A stretch of DNA of 64,000 nt, from contig OY761541.1 of assembly GCA_963664625.1 (NCBI GenBank), forward strand, positions 3,162,001 through 3,226,000, written 5' to 3'. Below are positions 34,913 through 43,324 of this stretch, piece after piece. Both the position numbers and the translations under genes were made by a program. Numbering within the stretch: position 1 is the stretch's first letter; every line of letters begins with the position of its first letter. The DNA is from CBDCFV01 sp963664625. GTDB taxonomy: Bacteria; Chloroflexota; Dehalococcoidia; Lucifugimonadales; UBA3495. The notes beneath the pieces were generated by a model. That model had not been told where the DNA came from and searched no databases. It worked only from the letters and a program-made list of their open reading frames with translations.

Positions 34913-35467
34913 ATGACCACCAAGCAGAAATTCATTACCGCCGACGAACTGCTGCGGCTGCCGCGGGACGGAAACCGGTACGAGCTTATCCGTGGAGTGT
35001 TGGTGCCGAAGATGCCTACTGGAGACCGTCACCGCATAACTGTGAGCAGATTTGATACCGCCCTGTCAATTTGGTCAGATGAAAACGACTATGGCAGTGT
35101 CGGGGCGGGCGAACCGGGTTATTTGCTGGACCGTGACCCTGACACCGTGCGCGCCCCTGATGTGGTCTGGATAGCACCGGGGCGAGTGCCGGAAGGGACT
35201 CAGGGATACCCGGAACTTGCCCCGGATTTGGCCGTGGAGGTCAAGTCACCCAGCAACTCCAACTCTGAAATGGCTGCCAAGGCTGCCATGTGGCTCAGCT
35301 ATGGCTCAAAGGAAGTATGGGTTGCCAACCCTGAAACGACTACCGTCACCATATACCGCCACGGCGCTGATCCGATAACCCTCGGCGAAGACGATACCCT
35401 TGACGGCGGCGACCTGCTGCCGGGCTTTACTACACCGGTGTGGCGGCTGTTCCGGCGGAGACGGTAG
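34913..35467 (+). CDS. Uma2-family PD-(D/E)XK protein, copy 1
   Basis: This 184-residue protein of the Uma2/DUF820 family has a restriction-endonuclease-like fold: ITADELLRLP start, GEPGYLLDRDPDTVRAPDV with Asp83, then Glu109 and Lys111 in LAVEVKSPSNS. All catalytic positions are kept. Uma2 proteins are abundant in cyanobacteria and Chloroflexota and have no settled role; DNA cleavage in defence or mobile elements is proposed. It is first of three tandem copies with a 606-base period. Confidence 0.9.
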   Translation: MTTKQKFITADELLRLPRDGNRYELIRGVLVPKMPTGDRHRITVSRFDTALSIWSDENDYGSVGAGEPGYLLDRDPDTVRAPDVVWIAPGRVPEGTQGYPELAPDLAVEVKSPSNSNSEMAAKAAMWLSYGSKEVWVANPETTTVTIYRHGADPITLGEDDTLDGGDLLPGFTTPVWRLFRRRR

Positions 35468-35518
35468 GCCGGGGACCAGACCAACGTCGATAACCCGCCG
35501 AGTTGGTGCAACATCAAA

Positions 35519-36073
35519 ATGACCACCAAGCTGAAATTCATTACCGCCGACGAACTGCTGCGGATGCCGCGGGACGGCAACCGGTACGAGCTTATCCGTG
35601 GAGTGTTAGTTGCCAAGATGCCGACCGGAACTCCGCACGGTGAAACCGTCACAATGACCACTATAGCCGTCGGCAACTACACTATTGCCAACGACTATGG
35701 CACAACTTTTTCCGGGGAACCGGGCTACCGGCTGGAACGCGATCCTGACACGGTGCGGGCGCCCGATGTGGCTTGGTTTGCGCCCGGTCGTCTCCCGGAG
35801 GGAATTCAGGGCTACCCTGAACTTGCTCCTGACCTGGCCATAGAAGTCAAGTCTCCGAGCAACTCCAACCCGGAGATGGCGTCCAAGGCGGCGATGTGGC
35901 TGAGTTACGGCTCCCAACAGGTCTGGGTCGAGGACCCGGAGCGGACCACCGTCACCATATACCGCCCCGGAGCCGATCCGGTAACTCTTGGAGAGAACGA
36001 TACCCTTGACGGCGGCGACCTGCTGCCGGGCTTTACTACGCCGGTATGGCGGCTGTTCCGGCGGAGACGGTAG
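35519..36073 (+). CDS. Uma2-family PD-(D/E)XK protein, copy 2
   Basis: This 184-residue paralogue is the same length as copy 1. The active-site Asp, Glu and Lys are intact (APDVAWFAPG; LAIEVKSPSNS). The region that differs most from copies 1 and 3 is residues 36-65, between the conserved N-terminal strand and the core, which suggests that this part sets specificity. The 51-base spacer before it is nearly the same as the spacer before copy 3, so duplication took gene and spacer together. Confidence 0.9.
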   Translation: MTTKLKFITADELLRMPRDGNRYELIRGVLVAKMPTGTPHGETVTMTTIAVGNYTIANDYGTTFSGEPGYRLERDPDTVRAPDVAWFAPGRLPEGIQGYPELAPDLAIEVKSPSNSNPEMASKAAMWLSYGSQQVWVEDPERTTVTIYRPGADPVTLGENDTLDGGDLLPGFTTPVWRLFRRRR

Positions 36074-36124
36074 GCCGAGTATCAGACCAACGTCGATAAC
36101 CTGCCGAGTTGGTGCAACGTCAAA

Positions 36125-36682
36125 ATGACCACCATGCTGAAATTCATTACCGCCGACGAACTGCTGCGGATGCCGCGAGAGGATGGCATCCGTTACGAGC
36201 TTATACGTGGAGTGTTGGTGCCGAAGATGCCTGCTGGAGACCCTCATGGTGAAGCCGTCACTATGACCAGCTATGTTTTGACGGGATACGTGATCGCCAA
36301 TGACTATGGCGGAGTTCGCTCAGGTGAGCCGGGCTACCGGCTGGAACGCGACCCCGACACGGTGCGCGCGCCTGACATCGCATGGTTTGCGCCCGGACGC
36401 CTACCTGAAGGAATCCAAGGATTCCCGGAACTTGCTCCTGACTTGGCTATAGAAGTCAAATCGCCCAGCAACTCTAGCCCGGAGATGGCTTCCAAGGCGG
36501 CGATGTGGCTGAGTTACGGCTCTCAACAAGTCTGGGTCGAGGATCCGGAGCAGACTACCGTCACCATATACCGTCCCGGCGCCGATCCGGTAACTCTGGG
36601 GGAGGACGATATCCTTGACGGCGGCGACCTGCTGCCCGGTTTCACGACAGAGGTATGGCGCCTGTTTCGGCAGCGGCGGTAG
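36125..36682 (+). CDS. Uma2-family PD-(D/E)XK protein, copy 3
   Basis: This is a 185-residue third tandem paralogue, one residue longer near the N-terminus (PREDGIRYEL instead of PRDGNRYEL). The active-site residues are retained (APDIAWFAPG; LAIEVKSPSNS). It is closest to copy 2 over the last 100 residues. No frameshift is seen in any copy. There is no good ribosome-binding site before each ATG, so translation may rely on the shared spacer sequence. Confidence 0.9.
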   Translation: MTTMLKFITADELLRMPREDGIRYELIRGVLVPKMPAGDPHGEAVTMTSYVLTGYVIANDYGGVRSGEPGYRLERDPDTVRAPDIAWFAPGRLPEGIQGFPELAPDLAIEVKSPSNSSPEMASKAAMWLSYGSQQVWVEDPEQTTVTIYRPGADPVTLGEDDILDGGDLLPGFTTEVWRLFRQRR

Positions 36683-36767
36683 GCCCAGGCGGATGCGATA
36701 GGCCGCATCCGCCTCAATGAAGTGTACCACCTGGAGTGCCAGCACAAGTGACTGGAGCGTTCGCCAG

Positions 36768-37655
36768 TCAGTGTCCCGTCCTCCCTTGGAACTCCCGCTC
36801 GGTGGTTTCGGCCTCTACCTGCTGGTATTCCGGCAGGCTGATGAGTGCTTCCACCTCGGCCCGCATTGAAGCTACCTGCGGGGCATTTATGCCGATGTGG
36901 CCGGTGTCTCGCAGGCTCTCGTAGATGCGGCGAATGCCGTCTACCGCCGCGATTATAGAAGACGTGGCATAGATGAGGAACTGACAACCAAGATCGCGGT
37001 ACTCCTCAACCGTGATGTCGTCCGCGCCCGCAATCACCATCAGCGGCACCTCCGGCACGCCCCGTCGGAAGGTTGCCAGGTCCTCCCGGCTGCGGACGCC
37101 CCGGGGCATAACCAAGTCCACACCCAAGTCCTTGAGCGCGTTGCCCCGGCGTATAGCCTCGTCCATGTCGCCCTCTACCGCCGTGAAAGCGTCGGTGCGC
37201 CCGACGATCAGGAAGTCAGGGTCGGTGCGGGCCCGCAGCGCGTAACCCATTTTCTGAATAAACTCGTCCATGGGAATAACGTGCTCCAACCCGGCGTGGT
37301 AGGAGGCGCGCTTGGGGAAAAACTGGTCCTCTATGTGAATCCCGGCTACCCCTGCGGCTTCGAAGGAGCGTACCGTGTGCATTGCGTGAACCGGCTCGCC
37401 GTAGCCCGCATCGGCGTCGCAAATTACCGGCAGCGGCACCGACCTCACCACCTTCTCTACCACCGACAGTTGTTCCGTCATCGTCATCAGCGGCTCGGTA
37501 ACCGCCAAGTGAGCGCCGGAGATATAGCCGCCGGTGTAGATAGTGTTGAATCCCAGGGACTGGACCAGTCGCGCTGAGATCGGGTCGTAAGCTCCAGGGG
37601 CGACGATTTGTTCGCCAGCGTTCAGCCTTGCTCTGAGATCCGTTCGCACTGACAT
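36768..37655 (-). CDS. PEP mutase/isocitrate lyase superfamily lyase (Cys-less loop)
   Basis: This 295-residue TIM barrel has the metal block CDADAGYGEP and the HIEDQFFPKRASYHAG loop. The KKCG cysteine of isocitrate-lyase-type enzymes is replaced (KRAS), which fits the oxaloacetate decarboxylase/PEP-mutase side of the superfamily. A strong AAGGAGGTGACAGGCC site precedes the ATG. The gene is downstream of an LLM oxidoreductase on the same strand with an 83-base gap that contains an inverted repeat. Substrate unknown. Confidence 0.88.
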   Translation of the reverse strand: MSVRTDLRARLNAGEQIVAPGAYDPISARLVQSLGFNTIYTGGYISGAHLAVTEPLMTMTEQLSVVEKVVRSVPLPVICDADAGYGEPVHAMHTVRSFEAAGVAGIHIEDQFFPKRASYHAGLEHVIPMDEFIQKMGYALRARTDPDFLIVGRTDAFTAVEGDMDEAIRRGNALKDLGVDLVMPRGVRSREDLATFRRGVPEVPLMVIAGADDITVEEYRDLGCQFLIYATSSIIAAVDGIRRIYESLRDTGHIGINAPQVASMRAEVEALISLPEYQQVEAETTEREFQGRTGH

Positions 37656-37673
37656 GGCCTGTCACCTCCTTTT

Positions 37674-37731
37674 ACCGCCGAGAACGCCGAGGCCGCAGAG
37701 TTTTTCTTTGTTTCTCCGCGTTCTCTGCGGT
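37674..37731. repeat. Imperfect 18-base inverted repeat
   Basis: ACCGCCGAGAACGCCGAG (37674-37691) pairs with CTCCGCGTTCTCTGCGGT (37714-37731) with two mismatches. This CGCAGAG/CTCTGCG-rich kind of sequence recurs between genes in many environmental genomes. It sits between two same-strand genes and could be a mobile palindrome or a processing or termination site. Confidence 0.5.
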
Positions 37732-37738
37732 GAAGTCC

Positions 37739-38692
37739 TTAGTCCTGGGGTATCAACGGCACGACCTCGCTGGTGAACTTCTCCATGTTTTCGTCCAGGC
37801 CGGTTGCACTGTCCCCGTCGAATCCGATGATGAAGTCGCGGACTCCCAGGTCCTGGTACTGCCGCAAATCGGCGGCTATCTGCTCCGGTATCCCGCTCAT
37901 CATGCGTCGGCCTTGGCCGGGGTCATCCTGGAACGACACATTGGTGCTGAACACCAGCGACACCGCGTCCTCCGCGCGTCCGGCGCGGACGGTCAACCGG
38001 CGCAGGCGGGCGATCTTCTCCGCCATCTCCTCCGGTTCCAGAATTGCCGGGGGGCGCTGGCCTATGGGCATCCAGCCGTCGCCGTACTTGGCGGCCCGGC
38101 GAATGGCTGGCCCGGTGTGGCCGCCGACCCAGATTGGCGGGTGCGGCTTCTGGGCCGGCTTGGGCTGGAAACCCGCGCCCGAAATCTGGTAGTGCTCCCC
38201 TTGGAACTCCGGGTTGTCCTTGGTCCACAGCTCTTTGAAAAGTTGGATGTATTCGTCGGTTACCGCTCCGCGCTGGGAGTAGGTGTCCAAGCCTAGCGCT
38301 TGGAACTCCTCCTCCATCCAACCCACGCCTATGCCCAGGGTCACCCGCCCGCCGGACAGGACGTCCAGGGTGGACAGGAGTTTGGCCGTAAGCACGGGGT
38401 TACGGTAGGGCAGGATCAGGACGTGGGTTCCCAAGCGCACCTTGTCGGTGCATCCCGCAAGGAAGTTAAGGGCAGCCAACGGCTCGTAGTAAGCCTCGTC
38501 AGGCCGAAAGGTTGCCACGCCGTCGGAGGCGTAGGGATAGAAGGACGCAACCTGGCGAGGCAGGATAATGTGATCGCTGACCCAGACGGAGTCGAACCCC
38601 AAGCCCTCGGCTCTCTGGGCCAGGGACTTCAGGTTTTCTGGGCTGGCCAAGGGGCCGCGGCTGGGCATGGAGGTCCCAAAGGTGGTTGGCAT
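37739..38692 (-). CDS. LLM-class F420/flavin-dependent oxidoreductase
   Basis: This 317-residue luciferase-like TIM barrel has GFDSVWVSDHI near the N-terminus, LGTHVLILPYRNP, LSGGRVTLGIGVGW and PKPAQKPHPPIWVGG. Together these are typical of the Rv2161c/F420-dependent group. These enzymes oxidise or hydroxylate small organics using F420 or FMN. CAGGAGAAGACAAC precedes the ATG. It is upstream of the Cys-less PEP-mutase-like gene, so both may act in one catabolic route. The insertion sequence begins 156 bases behind its start. Confidence 0.9.
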   Translation of the reverse strand: MPTTFGTSMPSRGPLASPENLKSLAQRAEGLGFDSVWVSDHIILPRQVASFYPYASDGVATFRPDEAYYEPLAALNFLAGCTDKVRLGTHVLILPYRNPVLTAKLLSTLDVLSGGRVTLGIGVGWMEEEFQALGLDTYSQRGAVTDEYIQLFKELWTKDNPEFQGEHYQISGAGFQPKPAQKPHPPIWVGGHTGPAIRRAAKYGDGWMPIGQRPPAILEPEEMAEKIARLRRLTVRAGRAEDAVSLVFSTNVSFQDDPGQGRRMMSGIPEQIAADLRQYQDLGVRDFIIGFDGDSATGLDENMEKFTSEVVPLIPQD

Positions 38693-38848
38693 GTTGTCTT
38701 CTCCTGAATGACTTGCGCTAAGTGGTTAGACAGGCGATGAAAATCGCGCCAATTTCAAAGAGACTATAGCTTGTTTGAATAAGGTAGACAAATTATTGGT
38801 GCCTACAAGTCCGTCGGGGAAAGCCCGGTGTTGGGAGCAGCGTAGTGC

Positions 38849-40067
38849 TAGGGTCTTTTAATTGTCTGGAGTACGGTGTAGGGTACTGGATGACAATGGG
38901 AGAGTTCGAGAAAGTGGAGGATGGTTTTGTGGGAGGAGAGAGTTGGGGAATGGGGTCCCGGATTGCTGGAAGCCCTGAAGGGGATAGAGGACCCCAGGAA
39001 GCCCCGCGGGGTTCGGCATCCCTTGCCAGCGATTCTGGTGCTGTCGGTGTGCGCGATGTTGGGAGGGGCCAGGAGCCTGTATGCCATTGCCCAGTGGGGA
39101 CGGGAACATCCCGGAATGGCTCAAAGTCTGGGGTTCAGCCGGGAGCAGACCCCATGCGTGGCAACGCTGCACCACCTTTTCCGCCGGTTGGACGTGGAGG
39201 CTTTTGAGTCGGCTCTGGGCCGCTGGGCCCAAGAGTCCATGGGAGAGGGAGAGGGCACCATCGCCATAGACGGCAAGGCCCTGCGCGGGATTCACGGGGA
39301 GGAATTGCCTGGGGTAAGGCTGGTGGCGGCATATGCTCGGGAAAGCGGCCTGGTGGTGGGACAAAAGGGGGGTAAGGGGTCATCGCAAGGAGAGTGAACT
39401 GGGAGTGGCCTTCAGCCTGCTGGCAGAGTTGGACCTGCGCGGCAGGGTGGTGACGGGGGACGCGCTATACGCCCAACGGGAGTTGAGCCGGCGAGTGGCG
39501 GAGATGGGCGGAGACTATTTCTGGGTAGTGAAGGACAACCAGCCATGGGTAAAAGAGGCAGTGAGGTTGCTGTTTGAGCAGCCGCCGTGGGGAGAGCGTT
39601 TTGATGAGGTGGTCCGGGAGGGCCGGCACGGAGACCGACAGGAACGGCGGCGGTTGTGGGCCTCAACGGCCCTGAATGAGTACTTGGATTGGCCTGGCTT
39701 GGGGCAAGTCTGCTGTGTGGAACGGACAAGGAGGCGAAAGGGCAAGGAGTCAGTGGAGCTTGCCTATGCCGTCACCAGCCTGCCCCCGGAACGGGCGGAT
39801 GCTGCCCGGTTGCTGGAGATATGGAGGGGACATTGGGGGATTGAGAACCAGGTGCACTGGGTAAGGGACGTGGTATTTGGCGAAGACCAAAGCCAGGTGC
39901 GCACCGGATCGGCGCCGCAACTGCTGGCGGCGTTGCGAAACCTGGTGATGGGGTTGTTGCGGCTGACCGGAGTGAAGAACATAACGGCAGCCCTGCGCCA
40001 CTACGGCTGGAAACCTTGGGAGACCCTGACTCTCATCGGCTTATCCCCAGACAATTAAAAGACCCTA
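38849..40067 (+). mobile_element. ISAs1-family insertion sequence with 10-base target duplication
   Basis: The 1,219-base element is bounded by perfect 21-base inverted repeats: TAGGGTCTTTTAATTGTCTGG at 38849-38869 and its complement at 40047-40067. It is flanked by the direct repeat AGCGTAGTGC (38839-38848 and 40068-40077). Family call, length and 10-base duplication agree with ISAs1 elements. The intact ends suggest recent arrival, although the transposase frame is broken. Confidence 0.93.
38921..40058 (+). pseudogene. ISAs1-family transposase, frameshifted
   Basis: Two overlapping frames, 38921-39397 and 39333-40058, together cover a full DDE transposase of about 378 residues. The N-terminal part has the DUF4338/H-repeat-like start (DPRKPRGVRHPLPAIL) and the first Asp in IAIDGKALRG. 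The second frame has the second Asp in VVTGDALYAQ and the Glu in HWGIENQVHW. The switch occurs near the A4G6 run at about 39362-39371 and needs a +1 (or -2) shift, not the usual -1. It is most simply a one-base indel, natural or from sequencing. Confidence 0.85.
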
Positions 40068-40139
40068 AGCGTAGTGCGACCGTTGTTGCCCGTTGGCCCT
40101 GCCCCGTGCTACGCTGGACTGTGGACTAAGGAGCAATTG

Positions 40140-41216
40140 ATGCAGCAAAAAGTCGTAGTCGCCATGAGCGGCGGTGTGGACTCGTCTGTGGCGGCGTTGC
40201 TGTTGCAGCGCGAGGGTTTCGACGTAGTAGGGGTTACTATGAAGCTGTACAGCCTCGAACATGTCGACTTGCCCGCTTCATACCAGGGATGTTGCACGCT
40301 GGATGATGTGGAGGATGCCAGGGCGGTGTGTCGACGGTTGGACGTGCCCCACTACGTGCTCAACGTGCAGCGCGAGTTCCGGACCCACGTCATCGACTAC
40401 TTTTGCCGGGAGTACAAGAACGGCCGTACCCCGCATCCCTGCATAGCCTGCAATGACAAGATCAAGTTCAACTTTCTGATGAACCGTGCCAAAGCGTTGC
40501 AGGCCGATTACGTTGCCACGGGGCACTACGCCCGCATAGACAGAACAGAGCAGGGCTGTGTGCTAAGGAAGGGGCGAGACGCCGACAAGGACCAATCCTA
40601 TGTCCTATTTGGCATGGGGCAGCAGGAAATGGCCCACACTCTTATGCCCGTCGGGGCTTACACCAAGGGCGACATCCGCCGAATGGCCTTGGAAGCGGAC
40701 TTTCCCAATGCCGAAAAGCCCGACAGCCAGGACATCTGTTTTATTCCCTTGGGTGATTACAAGGCTTATCTGGCCCAGCACTCCACCGGAACGCCGGGAG
40801 ACATCGTTGACTTGAACGGGAATGTGTTGGGACAGCACCGGGGAATCGAGTACTTCACCGTGGGGCAGCGCCGGGGTCTGGGCATCAACGTTGGGGAGCC
40901 ACAGTACGTAGTAAAGGTGGACGCCGACGCCAATAGGGTAGTAGTAGGACCGGAGTGCGCTCTTTACAACGACCTGCTCCGGGCGTCAAAGGTCAACTAT
41001 ACGGCGGGCGTCGCGCCGGAAGGCCCTATGAATGTAACGGTGAAAGTGCGGTACAAGTCCCACGAAGCCCCGGCGGTATTGTACGCCGATGGGGATGAAG
41101 CCCTTGTCCAGTTCGAGGAGCCGCAACGCGCCCTTACGCCTGGTCAAGCGGTGGTCTACTATCAGGGCGACGTCCTGGTTGGCGGCGGAATCATCGAATC
41201 GACTCCGTTAGATTAG
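40140..41216 (+). CDS. mnmA: tRNA-specific 2-thiouridylase
   Basis: This 358-residue enzyme thiolates U34 of tRNA-Lys, -Glu and -Gln. Its ATP pyrophosphatase loop SGGVDSS is at residues 10-16, and the catalytic cysteines lie in PHPCIACN and SQDICF. The central ATGHYARI, the VGQRRGLGI segment and a C-terminal beta-barrel complete the family pattern. ATG 40140 follows AAGGAG; an in-frame ATG at 40074 would read through the IS target duplication and is not homologous. rnhB and yraN follow closely. Confidence 0.96.
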   Translation: MQQKVVVAMSGGVDSSVAALLLQREGFDVVGVTMKLYSLEHVDLPASYQGCCTLDDVEDARAVCRRLDVPHYVLNVQREFRTHVIDYFCREYKNGRTPHPCIACNDKIKFNFLMNRAKALQADYVATGHYARIDRTEQGCVLRKGRDADKDQSYVLFGMGQQEMAHTLMPVGAYTKGDIRRMALEADFPNAEKPDSQDICFIPLGDYKAYLAQHSTGTPGDIVDLNGNVLGQHRGIEYFTVGQRRGLGINVGEPQYVVKVDADANRVVVGPECALYNDLLRASKVNYTAGVAPEGPMNVTVKVRYKSHEAPAVLYADGDEALVQFEEPQRALTPGQAVVYYQGDVLVGGGIIESTPLD

Positions 41217-41249
41217 AAGAGCGGCAGGCAGCCAACAAGAAGAGAACGG

Positions 41250-41885
41250 ATGCCCGACTTCTCTCTTGAGAGAGCCGTTTATGGACAGGGTTTTTCGCTG
41301 GTAGCCGGCGTTGACGAAGTGGGGCGTGGGCCCTTGGCTGGCCCAGTGGTCGCCGCAGCGGTAATTTTCCCCCCTGACTTGACTGGCCGCGAAACTTGGC
41401 TGGAGACGTTGGACGATAGCAAGCGGCTCTCTCCAATACAGCGGGAACGGGCAGTGGAGTTGGTGGATGTACATGCCCTTGCCATTGGTGTGGCCCAAGT
41501 GGGTCCCTTAGAGATTGATTGCTTGGGTATTGGGCAGGCCAGCATACAGGCTATGCTGCAAGCAGTGAAAAGCTTGCCGTTGGACCCGGCGTACCTTCTT
41601 TTGGACTATGTGCCTCTGCGAGAGTGTTCCATTCCTTTTCAAACGGTGGTGCGCGGCGACAAGCTCAGCTATTCTATCGCCGCCGCGTCCAACGTGGCTA
41701 AGGTGGCAAGAGACCGGATGATGCGGGAAGCAAACGAGGTATACCCTGGATATTCCTTCGATCGTAACAAGGGGTACGGCACTGCGTACCACCTGGCTCA
41801 ACTAAAGGAACGGGGCCCTTGCCAAATCCACCGGCATTCCTTCCGCCCTGTTCGGGAGTCGCTGGGAGTCCGGCAGGTTGACTAG
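41250..41885 (+). CDS. rnhB: Ribonuclease HII
   Basis: This 211-residue nuclease removes ribonucleotides from DNA and RNA-DNA hybrids. The first catalytic pair Asp22-Glu23 is in the hallmark VDEVGRGPLAGPV. The third acid lies in LLLDYVP and the fourth in the AKVARDRMM helix. The C-terminal substrate-binding part has GYSFDRNKGYGT and HRHSFRPV. Length is usual for the family. It overlaps the next gene by 8 bases. Confidence 0.95.
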   Translation: MPDFSLERAVYGQGFSLVAGVDEVGRGPLAGPVVAAAVIFPPDLTGRETWLETLDDSKRLSPIQRERAVELVDVHALAIGVAQVGPLEIDCLGIGQASIQAMLQAVKSLPLDPAYLLLDYVPLRECSIPFQTVVRGDKLSYSIAAASNVAKVARDRMMREANEVYPGYSFDRNKGYGTAYHLAQLKERGPCQIHRHSFRPVRESLGVRQVD

Positions 41886-42246
41886 CCCCAAGATACGTTT
41901 GGGTAAGTGGGGAGAGGATATGGCTGCCCGCTTCCTGAAGAACAAGGGTTACTTGGTGCTGGAAACCAACTACCGGTGCCGCTGGGGTGAAATCGACATT
42001 GTTGCCGTAGAGGAAGGACAGATTGTGTTCGTCGAAGTACGCACACGGAAAGGCAATGAGTTCGGCACACCGGAAGAATCCATTACCCCGGCGAAAAGGC
42101 GCCGGTTGGTGGTCACGGCACAGAGCTATCTGCGCGAGCGAGGTCAGGAGGGACTGGACTGGCGTGTGGACCTGATCGCGATCCGCTTGGGATCAAGGCA
42201 ACGGCCGGCGCGTGTTGAACACATTCGCCATGCTATTGAGGCGTGA
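41878..42246 (+). CDS. YraN/UPF0102-family endonuclease-like protein
   Basis: This 122-residue protein of the UPF0102 family has a Holliday-junction-resolvase-like PD-(D/E)XK fold: GKWGEDMAARFLKNKGY, then the active-site cluster WGEIDIVAVE and FVEVRTRK. Its common position after rnhB is seen in many bacteria, and it is thought to act in DNA or cell-division metabolism, but no function is proven. TTG 41878 starts inside rnhB. Length is normal. Confidence 0.93.
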   Translation: MTSPKIRLGKWGEDMAARFLKNKGYLVLETNYRCRWGEIDIVAVEEGQIVFVEVRTRKGNEFGTPEESITPAKRRRLVVTAQSYLRERGQEGLDWRVDLIAIRLGSRQRPARVEHIRHAIEA

Positions 42247-42396
42247 CAACGGTAACTCCCCGGCAACTTTGTTCCCCAAGGACCCATCCAAGCCGTTGCC
42301 ATTGTGAAAAGCAGGGCCTGCGACCCGGCAAGCCCACAGCAACACCAAGACCAGCAACACCGCCAGAATACCGATGATCAGGCAAGGGAATCTCAC
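42193..42396 (-). CDS. Possible small membrane/lipoprotein-like protein
   Basis: This 67-codon frame has a GTG start and a very hydrophobic segment (about residues 4-22) ending in a Trp-Ala-Cys that resembles a lipobox. Its last 18 codons overlap yraN on the other strand, and the ribosome-binding site is poor. It is listed with low confidence because of the clear signal-like segment; the stretch 42247-42426 otherwise holds no gene. Confidence 0.3.
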   Translation of the reverse strand: MRFPCLIIGILAVLLVLVLLWACRVAGPAFHNGNGLDGSLGNKVAGELPLSRLNSMANVFNTRRPLP

Positions 42397-42426
42397 AGTG
42401 CGTTGCCTTGTTGACCGTTAAGGCCT

Positions 42427-43212
42427 TCAGCCGTTCAGGAATCCTAAGATAGCCCCGCTGAAAGCGTCCGGCTGCTCCAACATCGGCAGGTGGCCCGCTC
42501 CGGCCAGGACTTGCACTTTCGAACCGGCGATCAGCCTCGAAAAGTCCTCAGCGTACACTGGTGGATTTAACCGGTCTTCACCACCCCAGATGATCAGGGA
42601 CGGTGCCTTGATACGGTAGGCGCGCCGTTTCAGACCCCGGTCGGGTATTGGCCATAGGAACTTGCCAGCCGCCGTCAGGTCCTGCACCCGTTCCGGCAAC
42701 AACAATGCTTGGGCCCGTTCCGCTGATTCGGCATCGGCGTCCGACGACCCATTACCCGACGCTGCCCACAGGCACTCCTGCAACTCGGCAGGGTTCATCG
42801 CCAGGAAGTCCGCTACCGGCGCATCGTCTCGCCACAGGCCCGCCGGGGATGCCAATACAAGGTTGTTGACGTAAGCCGGGGCCACGGCTGCCATCTCCGC
42901 AGCAATCATTCCACCCAGGAAATGACCGACCACGTGAGCCGACGACAAACCCAAGGCATCCATCAACTCGAAATGGTGCAATGTGAGATCGAGTACGTCA
43001 TCCAACAGTTCCAGACCAGTAGACCGGGAGTAGCCGGGGATGTACGGTGCGTATACGGTGAAGTGTTCGGCCAACTGGTCAAGGAAGGATGCCCAGCCCT
43101 TGTGGCCCACGGCCCCATGCAAATAGACCAGCGGGTCTCCCTGGCCGGCCCGCAGCACTTCCGCTTGGTAACTTCCGTTGCGCAGGTCTACCGTTAGCGT
43201 TTCCGGTGGCAT
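42427..43212 (-). CDS. Alpha/beta hydrolase lacking the nucleophile serine
   Basis: This 261-residue alpha/beta-fold protein has the usual core: oxyanion HG at 32-33, PYIPGYSRS, acid in WGGEDR and base in GAGHLPM. The nucleophile elbow reads GHFLGG, with Phe98 where the family has Ser (GHSLGG). One base change (TCC to TTC) explains it. The protein is probably catalytically dead, works as a binding protein, or the base is a variant. ATG 43212 follows AAGGAGAAAC. It lies downstream of the dehalogenase on the same strand (112-base gap). Confidence 0.85.
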   Translation of the reverse strand: MPPETLTVDLRNGSYQAEVLRAGQGDPLVYLHGAVGHKGWASFLDQLAEHFTVYAPYIPGYSRSTGLELLDDVLDLTLHHFELMDALGLSSAHVVGHFLGGMIAAEMAAVAPAYVNNLVLASPAGLWRDDAPVADFLAMNPAELQECLWAASGNGSSDADAESAERAQALLLPERVQDLTAAGKFLWPIPDRGLKRRAYRIKAPSLIIWGGEDRLNPPVYAEDFSRLIAGSKVQVLAGAGHLPMLEQPDAFSGAILGFLNG

Positions 43213-43324
43213 GTTTCTCCTTGCTGGTGCAACTCTGCTCAACACTGTCGTCGTCAGTGTTTAGTTGCTGGAAATTGGATAATCGTACTCTATCTTGGGA
43301 ACAGGGGCCTATTTCTGATACTCA

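Larger units (their letters stand above)
34913..36682 (+). repeat. Tandem gene triplication, 606-base unit
   Basis: The starts of the three Uma2 genes are 606 bases apart each time, and the spacers between them (35468-35518 and 36074-36124) share most positions, including CCAACGTCGATAAC and GAGTTGGTGCAAC. This indicates unequal crossing-over of a gene-plus-spacer unit. Confidence 0.85.

Noticed and set aside
39355..39400. Programmed -1 ribosomal frameshift in the IS transposase
   Set aside because: The second frame is +1 (or -2) relative to the first; the classical -1 slip would not join them.
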